The position numbers were made by a program, and so were the translations under genes. A DNA stretch of 64,000 nucleotides, taken from assembly GCA_024711025.1 (NCBI GenBank), contig JANJTP010000002.1:1-64000 (forward strand), written 5' to 3'. How positions within the stretch are numbered: position 1 is the stretch's first letter; each line of letters begins with the position of its first letter. Source of the DNA: Solirubrobacteraceae bacterium. GTDB lineage: Bacteria; Actinomycetota; Thermoleophilia; Solirubrobacterales; Solirubrobacteraceae. The notes beneath the pieces were generated by a model, which saw nothing but the letters and a program-made list of their open reading frames with translations, made no database searches and had not been told where the DNA came from. Shown here in pieces: positions 44,599 to 52,725 of the stretch.

Positions 44599-45468
44599 AT
44601 GTGTCGCTGGATGGCATGGGTGGGGCAGCCGGTTCTCATCGAGGAGCTGCTTTTCAAGACCCAGCACGGGATCGTGGATCAGAGCCTGCATGCCCGCATG
44701 GGCGCGGAGCCGACCAACGGCGACGGGTTCGGGCTCGGCTGGTACGGCACCGGCGAGGGCCCGGGCCTGTACCGCAGCGTCTCGCCTGCGTGGGCGGATC
44801 CCAACCTGCGTGAGCTGTCGGCGCACATCGAGTCGCCGCTGTTCCTGGCGCATGTGCGAGCGGCCATCGGCTCGCCCGTCCAGGAGACGAACTGCCATCC
44901 GTTCCGCCGTGGTCGCTGGCTGTTCGTGCACAACGGGTTCGTCGCGAACTTCCACGCGCTTCGCCGGGATCTGATGCTCGCCGTCGATCCGGCGCTGTTC
45001 CCCGAGGTCGAGGGCTCCACCGACTCGGAGGTCATCTTCCATCTCGCGCTCACGTACGGGCTCGCGGAGGATCCGATCGGGGCGCTCGAGCGCACCGTCG
45101 GCACCATCGAGGCGACCGCGCGCCGGCATGGCAAGCCCGGGAGCGTGCAGGCCAGCTTCGGCGTCTCCGACGGCATCCGTCTCTGGGCGGTGCGCTATGC
45201 GACCGAGGGACCCGCCCGATCGCTCTTCGCATCGGAGGACGCCGAGTCGATCCGACGCCTGCACCCCGACAACCCGCGGCTGCAGCGCCTCGCCCGGGAA
45301 GATCGCCTCATCGTCTCCGAGCCGTTCGCCGACCTCCCGGGCCTCTGGCGAGAGATACCGCAGGGCTCGGCGGTCGTGGTGAGCGGCGACGGTCTCGAGC
45401 ACCGTCCGTTCGTGCCCGTCGATCCGTCCGCTGCGCCGGGTCGCGTCGCCGGCACCGTGGATGCCTGA
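44599..45468 (+). CDS. Class II glutamine amidotransferase (YafJ/EgtC-like)
   Basis: A 289-residue Ntn-hydrolase. Met is followed directly by Cys2 (MCRWMAWVG), the nucleophile after Met removal. NGDGFGLGWYG, HVRAAIGSPVQETNCHPF and VHNGFVANF are the glutaminase motifs. Known relatives include EgtC and YafJ. GAGGAG precedes the start. It overlaps the next (YbdK-like) gene by 8 bp, suggesting joint action on a gamma-glutamyl compound. Confidence 0.88.
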   Translation: MCRWMAWVGQPVLIEELLFKTQHGIVDQSLHARMGAEPTNGDGFGLGWYGTGEGPGLYRSVSPAWADPNLRELSAHIESPLFLAHVRAAIGSPVQETNCHPFRRGRWLFVHNGFVANFHALRRDLMLAVDPALFPEVEGSTDSEVIFHLALTYGLAEDPIGALERTVGTIEATARRHGKPGSVQASFGVSDGIRLWAVRYATEGPARSLFASEDAESIRRLHPDNPRLQRLAREDRLIVSEPFADLPGLWREIPQGSAVVVSGDGLEHRPFVPVDPSAAPGRVAGTVDA

Positions 45469-46606
45469 GCGCCTCCCCGCGTGGGCCTGGTGGAGCGCGC
45501 GGGCGCGCGAGCGCGCGTGGACCGTCGGCGTCGAGGAGGAGGTGATGCTGCTAGACGCCCGGACCTGGTTGCCGGCCAACCGCGTGGAGGACGTGCTCGC
45601 GGCGCTGGCCCCGTCGATGGCCGCGCGCGCTTCGGCGGAGACGCACGCGTGCGTCGTCGAGCTAAAGACCGACGTGCACGGCCACGTCGCCGCGCTCGCC
45701 GCCGAGCTGGCCGCGCTGCGCCGGACGCTGGACGCCGTCGCGCGCGACCGCCTGGGCCTGCGCGTCGCGGCGGCGGGTACGCACCCTCTCGCGAGCGGCT
45801 CCGAGGTGAGGGTGTCCTCCGGCCCCCGCTACCGGAAGATCGCCTCCACGACGCGCGCCCTGGCCCATCGCGAGCCGACGATGGCACTCCACGTCCACGT
45901 CGGCGTGCCGGATGCCGGGCAGGCCGTCCGCGCGCTGGACGGCCTGCGCGGCGACCTTCCGCTGCTGCTCGCGCTGTCTGCGAACTCGCCCTACTGGCGT
46001 GGGCGTGACTCCGGCTTCGCCTCCGTGCGGACCCCGCTCTTCTCCATGTTCCCTCGCGTCGGCATACCGCGGCGATTCGGCACGTACGTCGAGTACGTGC
46101 GCGTCGTGGAAGCACTGCTCCGATCGGGCGCGATCCCCGAGCCCACATTCCTCTGGTGGGACGCGCGGCTGCAGCCGCGGCTCGGCACCGTCGAGGTGCG
46201 CATCATGGACACCCAGTCGCGCCTGGGCGACACGGCCGCGCTGGCTGCGGTCGTGCAGTGCCTCGTGCGCCGCCGCGCCGAAGGCCCGCCCGCGTCCGCG
46301 CTCGATCCGGAGGTGCTGTCCGAGAATCGCTTCCTAACGGCTCGCGACGGCATGCGCGCACGGACTATCGACGCGTTCGGGACCCTGCGCCCGGTGCGCG
46401 CGGCGCTCGCCGAGGCCCTGACGGCGTGCCGTCCGATCGCGGCGAGCCTCGACTGCGCCCGCGAGCTCGCGGGCGCGGCGCTGCTCGCCGCCGATCCCGG
46501 CTACGTACGCCAACGCCGCCTCGCGGCGCAGAACGGGCTGGCCGCGCTGCCGGCGTGCCTGGCCGCGGACTTCGTCACCGAGGGCCGCTGCGTGTCAGCG
46601 GTCTGA
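45461..46606 (+). CDS. Carboxylate-amine ligase, YbdK/GCS2 family
   Basis: A 381-residue protein of the glutamate-cysteine ligase type 2 superfamily: TVGVEEEVMLLD near residue 22 is the signature, with HVHVGVPD and RFGTYVEYV further on, and a C-terminal RQR motif (VRQRRLAAQNG). YbdK-type enzymes form gamma-glutamyl bonds with weak specificity. It is translationally coupled to the amidotransferase. Confidence 0.88.
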   Translation: MPERLPAWAWWSARARERAWTVGVEEEVMLLDARTWLPANRVEDVLAALAPSMAARASAETHACVVELKTDVHGHVAALAAELAALRRTLDAVARDRLGLRVAAAGTHPLASGSEVRVSSGPRYRKIASTTRALAHREPTMALHVHVGVPDAGQAVRALDGLRGDLPLLLALSANSPYWRGRDSGFASVRTPLFSMFPRVGIPRRFGTYVEYVRVVEALLRSGAIPEPTFLWWDARLQPRLGTVEVRIMDTQSRLGDTAALAAVVQCLVRRRAEGPPASALDPEVLSENRFLTARDGMRARTIDAFGTLRPVRAALAEALTACRPIAASLDCARELAGAALLAADPGYVRQRRLAAQNGLAALPACLAADFVTEGRCVSAV

Positions 46607-46674
46607 CGGCCGGCGATGCGAGTCGAGTGCGGGCGGACGTGGCGGGCCGCCGATCGGCGAGCGCCGGAGCGTCG

Positions 46675-47463
46675 ATGAGCTCGGCCCCGGGCGCTCGCGC
46701 GCAGCGGCTCACGTGGATCGGGCACGCCACGGTGCTGCTCGAGGTCGACGGCGTGCGACTCATGACGGATCCGCTGCTCCGCGACTGGATCGTGCTCCTG
46801 CGACGGCACGGACCGTCCCCGGCTGCGGGACTACTCGAGAACCTCGACGCAGTGCTCGTCTCCCATCTGCACCTGGACCACCTGGACGTCCCGTCGCTTC
46901 GGCGGCTCGGCGCCGACGTCCCTCTCGTCGTCCCGAAGGGTGCCGGGAGCTTCGTCGGAGGACTCGGCTTCCGCGACGTCGCAGAGCTCGGGGTCGGGGA
47001 GGCGATCGCGATCGGCGACGTGCGGATCACGGCCGTCCCGGCCGTTCACGACGGGCGTCGCCGCCCACTGGGGCCGGTCGCCCCGGCGCTCGGCTACCTC
47101 GCCTCCGGTACGCGCCGGATCTACTTCGCGGGCGACACCGCGCTGTTTGCGGAGATGGCCGCGATCGATGACGCGCTCGACGTCGCGCTGCTGCCGATCT
47201 GGGGCTGGGGCCCGACGATCGGCCCCGGCCACATGGGCCCGCAGGACGCCGCTCGGGCCGCCGCGCTGCTCCGCCCCGCTGTGGCCGTTCCCATCCACTG
47301 GGGCACGTTCCTGCCGTTGGGCCTCGGGCGGCTTCGGCGAGCGGTGCTCGTCGATCCACCCGGGATCTTCGTGCGGGAGGCCGCCCGCCTCGCGCCCGAC
47401 GTCGGTGTCCGAGTCCTCGCCCCCGGCGGCGAGCTGCCGCTGACGTCGTCGACACCGCCCTGA
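46675..47463 (+). CDS. MBL-fold metal-dependent hydrolase (UlaG-like)
   Basis: A 262-residue metallo-beta-lactamase fold protein. The metal motif SHLHLDHLD, GDTALF and the final VPIHWGTF give the Zn-binding set. WIGHATVLLEVDG and TDPLL at the N-terminus place it with UlaG/N-acylphosphatidylethanolamine phospholipase D-like hydrolases. Start ATG 46675, 68 bp after the ligase gene. Substrate unknown. Confidence 0.88.
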   Translation: MSSAPGARAQRLTWIGHATVLLEVDGVRLMTDPLLRDWIVLLRRHGPSPAAGLLENLDAVLVSHLHLDHLDVPSLRRLGADVPLVVPKGAGSFVGGLGFRDVAELGVGEAIAIGDVRITAVPAVHDGRRRPLGPVAPALGYLASGTRRIYFAGDTALFAEMAAIDDALDVALLPIWGWGPTIGPGHMGPQDAARAAALLRPAVAVPIHWGTFLPLGLGRLRRAVLVDPPGIFVREAARLAPDVGVRVLAPGGELPLTSSTPP

Positions 47464-47544
47464 CGCCGGGCGGTGTTCGCCGGGTCCTTGGTATTGCTCC
47501 GAGGGCGGTGGCCCCGAAAGGAGAGCGGCGCGCCTACGAGGGTC

Positions 47545-47587
47545 GTGGCTGCAGAAACTCTCGTATGGGGTGTGTTCCTGCAGCCAC
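47545..47587 (+). repeat. 43-bp hairpin element, copy 4
   Basis: Perfect 10-bp arms GTGGCTGCAG (47545-47554) and CTGCAGCCAC (47578-47587). The 23-nt loop ends GTATGGGGTGTGTTC, almost as in copy 2. Flanking CCTA...GGG on the left can pair with CCC...TAGG on the right. It lies between two convergent genes, 7 nt past the stop of the SHOCT gene. Confidence 0.85.
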
Positions 47588-47593
47588 GTTCCC

Positions 47594-47863
47594 CTAGGAG
47601 CCGAGGATCTTCGCCTTCTGAGCCGCGAACTCCTCGTCCGTGAGGATGCCTTGCTCGTGCAGCTGCCCGAGGTCGCGGAGCTGGGCGATCGGATCCGCGG
47701 GCGCCTGGGGCTCGGGTGCGCCGGCCGGCTGCTCCTGCTCGCCGGGGGGCGCTCCCTGCCGAGCCCAACGCTCGCCCTGTCGGCGCGAGACGCGGTTGCT
47801 GACCGCCGTGGCGGTCCCGGCGACGGCGGCGGTGCGGGCGACCCCGCGGAGCAGGCCTGGCAT
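47594..47863 (-). CDS. SHOCT-domain small protein
   Basis: An 89-residue protein with an N-terminal Ala/Arg-rich stretch (LLRGVARTAAVAGTATAV, maybe membrane-associated) and a C-terminal SHOCT domain (QLRDLGQLHEQGILTDEEF, ending with KAKILGS). AAGGAGAG lies 6 nt before ATG 47863. It is 14 bp downstream of the DUF6325 gene, a common actinobacterial pairing. Confidence 0.85.
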   Translation of the reverse strand: MPGLLRGVARTAAVAGTATAVSNRVSRRQGERWARQGAPPGEQEQPAGAPEPQAPADPIAQLRDLGQLHEQGILTDEEFAAQKAKILGS

Positions 47864-47877
47864 CGTGACTCTCCTTC

Positions 47878-48333
47878 TCAGGCGGCGGTTTCGATCGCGT
47901 CGAGCGAGGCGAGGATGGCTTGGACGGGGATGCGCCCGCTGGCGACGAGCTGGCCCCCGGACCGACGCAGCGCGATCGCCACCGGTGCCGCCCAGCGGTT
48001 CTCCCAGACGATGACGGCCGCCGACGTGCCGGGCTCGAGCGCACCGCCGGCGTCCTGGACGTCCTGGAGGTCCAAGAGCCCGGACGAGGCGCCCTCGAAG
48101 TCGGCGAAGGCCCCGGCGGAGCCACCGAGATGGGCCAGCTCGAGGGTCGTGACCGCGCCGTCCTCGTCCTTCGCGAGGTAGGCGATGTCGAGGATCCTGA
48201 TGATGCCGCGGTCCACGAGGTCGAGGAGGAGGGGGGCGACTTCGCCCGCCTCCGGGCGCTCGCCGGCCCACTCCAAGACGACGTAGTCGATCGGCCCCAT
48301 CTCGTCGTACGGCCCGAGGTCTTCGTGGCTCAT
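47878..48333 (-). CDS. DUF6325/DUF1269-like protein
   Basis: A 151-residue protein: GPIDYVVLEWAGERPEAGEV at the N-terminus and LLDLVDRGIIRILDIAY are typical of the DUF6325 (former DUF1269-like) family. Function unknown. The ATG 48333 has GGGAGC upstream. Upstream lies a 259-bp gap to the end of hipA in which I see only a GGGCGG/CCGCCC hairpin (48542-48561). Confidence 0.8.
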   Translation of the reverse strand: MSHEDLGPYDEMGPIDYVVLEWAGERPEAGEVAPLLLDLVDRGIIRILDIAYLAKDEDGAVTTLELAHLGGSAGAFADFEGASSGLLDLQDVQDAGGALEPGTSAAVIVWENRWAAPVAIALRRSGGQLVASGRIPVQAILASLDAIETAA

Positions 48334-48592
48334 CGATGCTCCCTGGTTCGTCGCGCGCGGTCCCGCGTAGCCCCGGCCGATCGCCACCGGTCCCCGAGCA
48401 AGCGCTCCCAACGGAGGGCGCCGGCCGGGGCGCAGGGCTCGCGTATCTCGCCACGGACGCTAGGCCCGGACACCGCCGCCCGGCATCGTCCGAATCGGGT
48501 GATGTGCGCGGGCCCTGCACCGCTTCCGTTCCCCGGAGGCGGGGCGGGAGGCGAACCGCCCGCTCAGGTCGCCCAAAGCGCAGCGGCGCGCG

Positions 48593-49873
48593 TCAAGCGG
48601 TCCGTGCCGTCGGCATCGTGAGGTCGACAAGCCACTCCGCGCGGCGGTCGACGATATCGACGATCCGTTCCAGGACCGGCGCATCCCAGCCGGTGTCGGC
48701 CATCGCCGCCCGGGCGGTGCGCGCCGCGGTCGGCGCCGCGATTGCGTGCGCGCGCAGGCGCCGCCGGGCGGCGGCCGCACCAAGGCCTGCCTCGCCCAGC
48801 ATGCGGTCGAGGTGCCGCGGGCGCACGTAATCGGGCCGGTACTCACCTCCGATGCTCATCGCCATCCTGCGCGAGAGGTTGTGCGAGGCCCGGTAGGCAA
48901 ACGTGCTGAGGACGTCGTAAGCCGGCGCGAGCACCACACCGGACGGCGCGTAGAGCAAGGAGAAGTCCTTGCCGTGGGCATCGTGGTTGCCCAGGAGGAA
49001 GCTCAGCGCCACGTAGTCCACGAGCTTGACGATCTCTCGGGCGGGCACGTCGGTCGCGCGGCGCAGCAGCGCGAAGCAGTCGGCAAGCGACGGGCCGGCC
49101 TCGGACTGGTACTTGCGCGAGGTCGGGATGCCGAGCGCCTGGCAGAAGTCCTCCTGGTGCAGGCGCTCGATCGTCGACGCGGTCTTCCGGCGGTCGTAGC
49201 GGGGCACGAGCAGGAACTCGAGCCCGGCGATGCGGCGTGGTGTGCCCTCGGCCACGTCGATTCCCAACGTGCGGCCGACCGCCGGGCAGAATGCCTCGTT
49301 GACAACGGTGTGATCGAGGCGCTCGATCGGCGTCTTGAGGATGTGCGTCGACGGCGTCTGACCCTTCGTCAGGCCGATTCGCCCGCCGTCGTCGACGACG
49401 ACGGGCAGCTTGTCCTGGGCGCCGGCGAGGGACAGCCGGTACTCACCATCGTCGTCGGCATGCATCGGCCGCTCGGGCAGCTCCGCGACGAGGGCCGCGA
49501 GCGCGTGGTCGTCGAGCCAAGCCACCTCGCCCGATGACGTCGTCGACGGCTCGTCGCCAGGCGTCAGCGTTATCGCTCCGGCCGTATCGCCGGCTACGGC
49601 GGCCAGCAGTCCGAAGTCGTTGCTTGTGCTGAGCCCGAGGCGCCGGGCGAGCAGCTCGCGCGGCGCGCCTTCGGGCAGCAGCCCACCGAAGAACGCCGTC
49701 GCCTCGGCGACGCCGAAGCTGCCGTCCAGCGGCAGGGATTGCGACAGCGGCGGCATGGCGTCGCTCAGCCACACCGCGTCATAGATGAGCTCCATCCCGG
49801 GCGGAGTGTCCACAAGCGTCCCGGCGCGCCGGTCGAAGCACCAGACGCCCAGCGTGCGCTCAGCCATGCGCAT
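48593..49873 (-). CDS. hipA: HipA-family serine/threonine kinase toxin
   Basis: A 426-residue HipA-type kinase. The N-subdomain has SLAGAQDKLPVV, and the catalytic region LLGNHDAHGKDFSLLY (Asp base and Asn/Asp metal ligands) with the DFG-like PAYDVLST. These match functional HipA. Known HipA toxins phosphorylate glutamyl-tRNA synthetase and arrest growth; the target here is unknown. The gene overlaps hipB by 14 bp (8 bp if ATG 49867 is used), and both are controlled from the hip operators. Confidence 0.9.
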   Translation of the reverse strand: MRMAERTLGVWCFDRRAGTLVDTPPGMELIYDAVWLSDAMPPLSQSLPLDGSFGVAEATAFFGGLLPEGAPRELLARRLGLSTSNDFGLLAAVAGDTAGAITLTPGDEPSTTSSGEVAWLDDHALAALVAELPERPMHADDDGEYRLSLAGAQDKLPVVVDDGGRIGLTKGQTPSTHILKTPIERLDHTVVNEAFCPAVGRTLGIDVAEGTPRRIAGLEFLLVPRYDRRKTASTIERLHQEDFCQALGIPTSRKYQSEAGPSLADCFALLRRATDVPAREIVKLVDYVALSFLLGNHDAHGKDFSLLYAPSGVVLAPAYDVLSTFAYRASHNLSRRMAMSIGGEYRPDYVRPRHLDRMLGEAGLGAAAARRRLRAHAIAAPTAARTARAAMADTGWDAPVLERIVDIVDRRAEWLVDLTMPTARTA

Positions 49874-50087
49874 CCTCCAGCATCAGGCGGACCCCGAGCG
49901 CTGCAGCAACCCGAAGCGTCTCGGCCATACGGGCCGTCGGCTTGCCGCGCTCGAGCTCGCTGAGAAACCGGATCCCAACGCCCGCCGCAAGCGCAACGTC
50001 CTCGAGGCGCAGGCCGCGCGCCTTGCGCGCACGGCGCAATGCGGCCCCGAGCTCATCCGGCGTGGTGACGACCATCCGATCGTTCAT
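49860..50087 (-). CDS. hipB: HipB-family antitoxin, helix-turn-helix repressor
   Basis: A 75-residue XRE-type HTH protein (LGAALRRARKARGLRLEDVA, then GVGIRFLSELERGKPTARM), matching HipB. ATG 50087 lies inside operator O1, and the message is nearly leaderless behind TATTTT. ATG 50075 (MVVTTPDEL) is an alternative start. It should bind HipA and repress hipBA. Confidence 0.9.
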   Translation of the reverse strand: MNDRMVVTTPDELGAALRRARKARGLRLEDVALAAGVGIRFLSELERGKPTARMAETLRVAAALGVRLMLEDAHG

Positions 50088-50089
50088 TG

Positions 50090-50150
50090 TCCCGAGCGGG
50101 AAAATAGCACGCCGGAAGCCGTCCGCGCAAGCCGATTTGCCCGAGCGGGA
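50090..50150 (-). promoter_or_regulatory. hipBA promoter with two palindromic operators
   Basis: O1 TCCCGAGCGGGA (50090-50101) and O2 GCCCGAGCGGGA (50139-50150) are near-perfect palindromes 49 bp apart, each with ACAAT or ATTGT on its outer side. Between them on the minus strand lie TTGCGC and, 18 bp on, TATTTT (+ strand 50101-50106). O2 is upstream of the -35 box and O1 overlaps the start, the usual HipB arrangement. Confidence 0.8.
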
Positions 50151-50167
50151 CAATGACCGGAATCCGG

Positions 50168-50323
50168 GCCGGCGTCGATGTCGCGCGTCGGGGTGATCGC
50201 GACGTCGTGGCCGTCGAGCGCGACGCGGACGGCGCTGGCGTCGATCACGACGACGTCCCCACGCACGTGGGCGAGCACGTCGGCTGCCTCGCGCAGCATC
50301 GGGTCGGGCTCGATGACCTTCAT
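50168..50323 (-). pseudogene. 5' remnant of a nucleotidyltransferase gene
   Basis: About 52 codons (from MKVIEPDPML) look like the N-terminus of a nucleotidyltransferase-fold protein (VVVIDASAVRVALDG and TPTRDIDAG, the start of the D-x-D motif). Family similarity then stops, and the frame runs on into the hip operator region. Its start overlaps the stop of the fragment at 50320 (ATGA), so the pair once formed an operon. Confidence 0.55.
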
Positions 50324-50652
50324 CGCTGCAGGATCCGGCGGCGGAGCATCTCGGTGGTGTCGATCGCCCGCTCTCCTGCGGCGTCACAGTCGACGTAGAG
50401 CTGGACGAGGTCGGCGACGCGTAGGCCGTCGATCGTGTCCGCCCAGTCGAGGACAACGGGGTCCGGCGTGATGCGGGCGCTGAGGCGCCCGGTGGCTGGG
50501 GATGCCGGCTCGGCGAGCAGCGCGTCCTGCCAGGTCGCTAGGTCCTCGCTTGCGAGCCACATCGCGACGGTCGCCGGCTCGGCCAGGCGCTCGACGTGCA
50601 GCAACGCCGCGGCCAGCGGTGTTGTCCGGTGCCGCGCCCGACGCGCTGTGGG
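50320..50652 (-). pseudogene. C-terminal remnant of an AbiEi-like antitoxin gene
   Basis: About 110 codons, open from the stop of the abiEii gene, end with VADLVQLYVDCDAAGERAID and TTEMLRRRILQR, which resemble the C-terminus of AbiEi-type antitoxin/regulators (...DPVQLWLDL...ALRRRIL). The N-terminal winged helix is missing. It is followed by the nucleotidyltransferase remnant, the normal order of a type IV pair. The nearest start (TTG 50604) would give 94 residues. The identification is from memory of the family and is moderate. Confidence 0.5.
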
Positions 50653-51617
50653 TCAGAGCAGGTCGCGGATGCTCAGGAGCCGTTCGAGCACGGCCTCGAA
50701 CGGCGGGTGTGGGCGGAAGAACAGCCGCTGGCACTCTCGCTCGTAGTCGGGCTCGATCTGCGCGCGCAGTGCATCAGGCGGGAACAGCGCGTCGCTGGGG
50801 GCGAAGCGCAGACCCTCGGGCGGCCGGTGGACGGCGGGGAGGAACGCGCGGCTCTTCTCGTCGTAGTCGGCGCAGATCAGCGCGTACTCCGGCGAGCGCA
50901 GCATCTCGAGCACCTCGGGCTGGCCGGCGAGGACGTGGATGTCGGCGTAGTGGCGCGCGTCGCGGCCGAGCGGGTGACCCTCGCTCTTGAGGCGCTCGAT
51001 CTTGCCGTGAATCGCGAACAGCTTCTCGACGAACGTTCGGCGGAAGTGCAGCAGTGTCATCGCGAACGGCTCGAGACCCTCGACGCCGAGGTCGGCGACG
51101 ACGCCGCGTGCACTCAGGAGGTCGCCGACGATCGAGCAGATCGGCACGGTCGCGGTCGGTTGCTCGCCGCTCTGCACGCCGGGCTCCAGGCGCACCGTCG
51201 TCGGGAACCCGGCGATCGACGGGTAGCACGACAGCGGAACGTGTCGATCCGCCCGAAGCCACCGATCGTGTTCGACTCTTCGGCGACGAACTCCAGGCCG
51301 CCGAGCCCCGCAACATCCGTCTTGAGCTGCTTGAGCGTGCGATCGATCGCTCGGCCCTTCAGGGCCGGCTCGACCGCGGGGCTGACGAACAAATCGATGT
51401 CCTCGGAGAAGCGGTCGAGCAGCCCCCAGCCCTTCGACAGGCTCGTCCCGCCCTTGAAGATCGCACGATCGGGAAGTGTGCGCGCGACGACCTCGAGGAT
51501 CTGGGTGATCCAGTAGTCCTTCTCGACGAACTGCTCGCTGAGGTCGTTCTCGGCTGCGGCGGCGGTCAGGAACGCGGCGAAGTCGCGGTGCTCGTGGAGT
51601 CTCACCGCGCCTGCCAT
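50653..51617 (-). pseudogene. abiEii: Frameshifted AbiEii/AbiGii-type nucleotidyltransferase toxin
   Basis: The first ~125 codons from ATG 51617 encode the N-terminal half with FKGGTSLSKGWGLLDRFSED (GG motif and D-x-D region, IDLFV next), the nucleotidyltransferase active site. Around 51235-51248 the family similarity jumps to another frame, which carries PLSCYPSIAGFPTTVRLEPG and on through LEPFAMTLLHFRRTFVEKLF to the TGA at 50653. A one-base indel explains this; it could be a real inactivation or a sequencing error. It overlaps the antitoxin by 16 bp. Confidence 0.8.
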
Positions 51618-52342
51618 TCACGGGCGTACCGGAGCGCAGCGAGCGCGCCGAAGTCAAAGCGACTCAGCGGGTTGAGACTCTCGCGAAGCCGTCGCAGGGC
51701 GTCCGGCGGGGCGCCGGCCTGCTGGCCCAGCGCTCCGAGCATCGCTCGAACGCGCGGCGGCTCGACCAGCGCGGCGTCCGCCAGTCGGCGGAAGTCGGCG
51801 GGATCGTTCACGAGCGCCAGCAGCCGCCGCACCGTCTCCCGTGGCGGAAGGTCGCTGGCCTGCGCGCGCTCACGGAGGGTCTCGAGCAGCGCGCCGTCAC
51901 GCGTGCTCAGCCCCGTGCGGGTGTGCGGGCGCCGGGTGTGCACGAGCGCGCCGGCAAGCGCGCCGGGCGGCGCGGCAGCCGGCGTCGCGAACTCGCCCCG
52001 CGCGGGGTTCTGCGTGCTCAGCCCGAGCGTGTTGGCGGCGCTCAGCCCCGCGGGGTGCAACGGCGCCCGGAAGGTCTGCGCGAGCACGGAGGTCGCGCTC
52101 GGCATGCTCGGCCCGATCGCGGTCGGCTTCGGCCGGTAGTAGAGCCCCCTGCGCACGCGCTGAAGCTCGCCATCAGCGGCCAGGCGTGACAGCGCATGAG
52201 CCGCGGCATTGGCGCTCAGGTCGCGAAAGTCCGAGAGCTGCCAGTGGCGCTCACCGCCGGCGACCACGCGGCGGCGCACCTCGGAGGCGTCGCTCCCCGG
52301 GCTCGGGCCGCGCCCACGTCGGCTGTCGGAGGTCGTTGACAC
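51602..52342 (-). CDS. abiEi: AbiEi-type antitoxin (type IV toxin-antitoxin regulator)
   Basis: A 246-residue protein with an N-terminal winged-helix (LSANAAAHALSRLAADGELQ and RVRRGLYYRPK) and a long C-terminal domain, typical of AbiEi/DUF6088 antitoxins. It starts at GTG 52342, 7 nt after TACGCT on the minus strand (a leaderless promoter). Encoded before and overlapping the toxin, as in type IV systems. It seems intact while its toxin partner is broken. Confidence 0.8.
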   Translation of the reverse strand: MSTTSDSRRGRGPSPGSDASEVRRRVVAGGERHWQLSDFRDLSANAAAHALSRLAADGELQRVRRGLYYRPKPTAIGPSMPSATSVLAQTFRAPLHPAGLSAANTLGLSTQNPARGEFATPAAAPPGALAGALVHTRRPHTRTGLSTRDGALLETLRERAQASDLPPRETVRRLLALVNDPADFRRLADAALVEPPRVRAMLGALGQQAGAPPDALRRLRESLNPLSRFDFGALAALRYAREWQAR

Positions 52343-52375
52343 GGCTTCCAGCGTATCGGCTCGCGGAACGTATTA

Positions 52376-52403
52376 GGCAAGTGTTTCTGCTGTGGAACTT
52401 GCC
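52376..52403. promoter_or_regulatory. Hairpin/inverted repeat upstream of abiEi, candidate operator
   Basis: GGCAAGT (52376-52382) and ACTTGCC (52397-52403) flank 14 nt, about 34 bp upstream of the abiEi start. AbiEi antitoxins repress their own promoter through inverted repeats, which fits this position. The rest of the 383-bp gap to the tRNA shows no recognisable gene; open frames there run through the tRNA and I do not trust them. Confidence 0.4.
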
Positions 52404-52678
52404 AGATGCTCTGGAGTCCGTTGCCGGAGCGCCTCGAGCCCACGGTCATGTGCCCGCAGCGAGCCGCGCGCGCTTCGTTGTCGCCCTCTAAGCCGAACAT
52501 GAGGCGGGTGTCGATGAGGTTGTCGAGTTCGCCGGTGTCGCAACCTGAGGACGGCCTGGCCGATGCGCTCGTCCTCGGAGAGGTCGGCGCGAGGGGTACC
52601 CGCCCGAGGATCGCATCCCGATCGAGGACCAGATCCGGCGCGCGCGTGGTGAGCACGTACCCGTTTCGTACCTCACAG

Positions 52679-52702
52679 AAGAGCCGCCTGGCGGCGGCTC
52701 TT
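52679..52702 (-). terminator. Terminator hairpin of tRNA-Thr
   Basis: AAGAGCCGCC (52679-52688) pairs perfectly with GGCGGCTCTT (52693-52702) with a 4-nt loop, 23 nt past the tRNA 3' end. It lacks a long T-tract (TCTT then CTGTG) but is very stable. Confidence 0.65.
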
Positions 52703-52725
52703 GGAAAATCCCTGCAAATGCCGGA

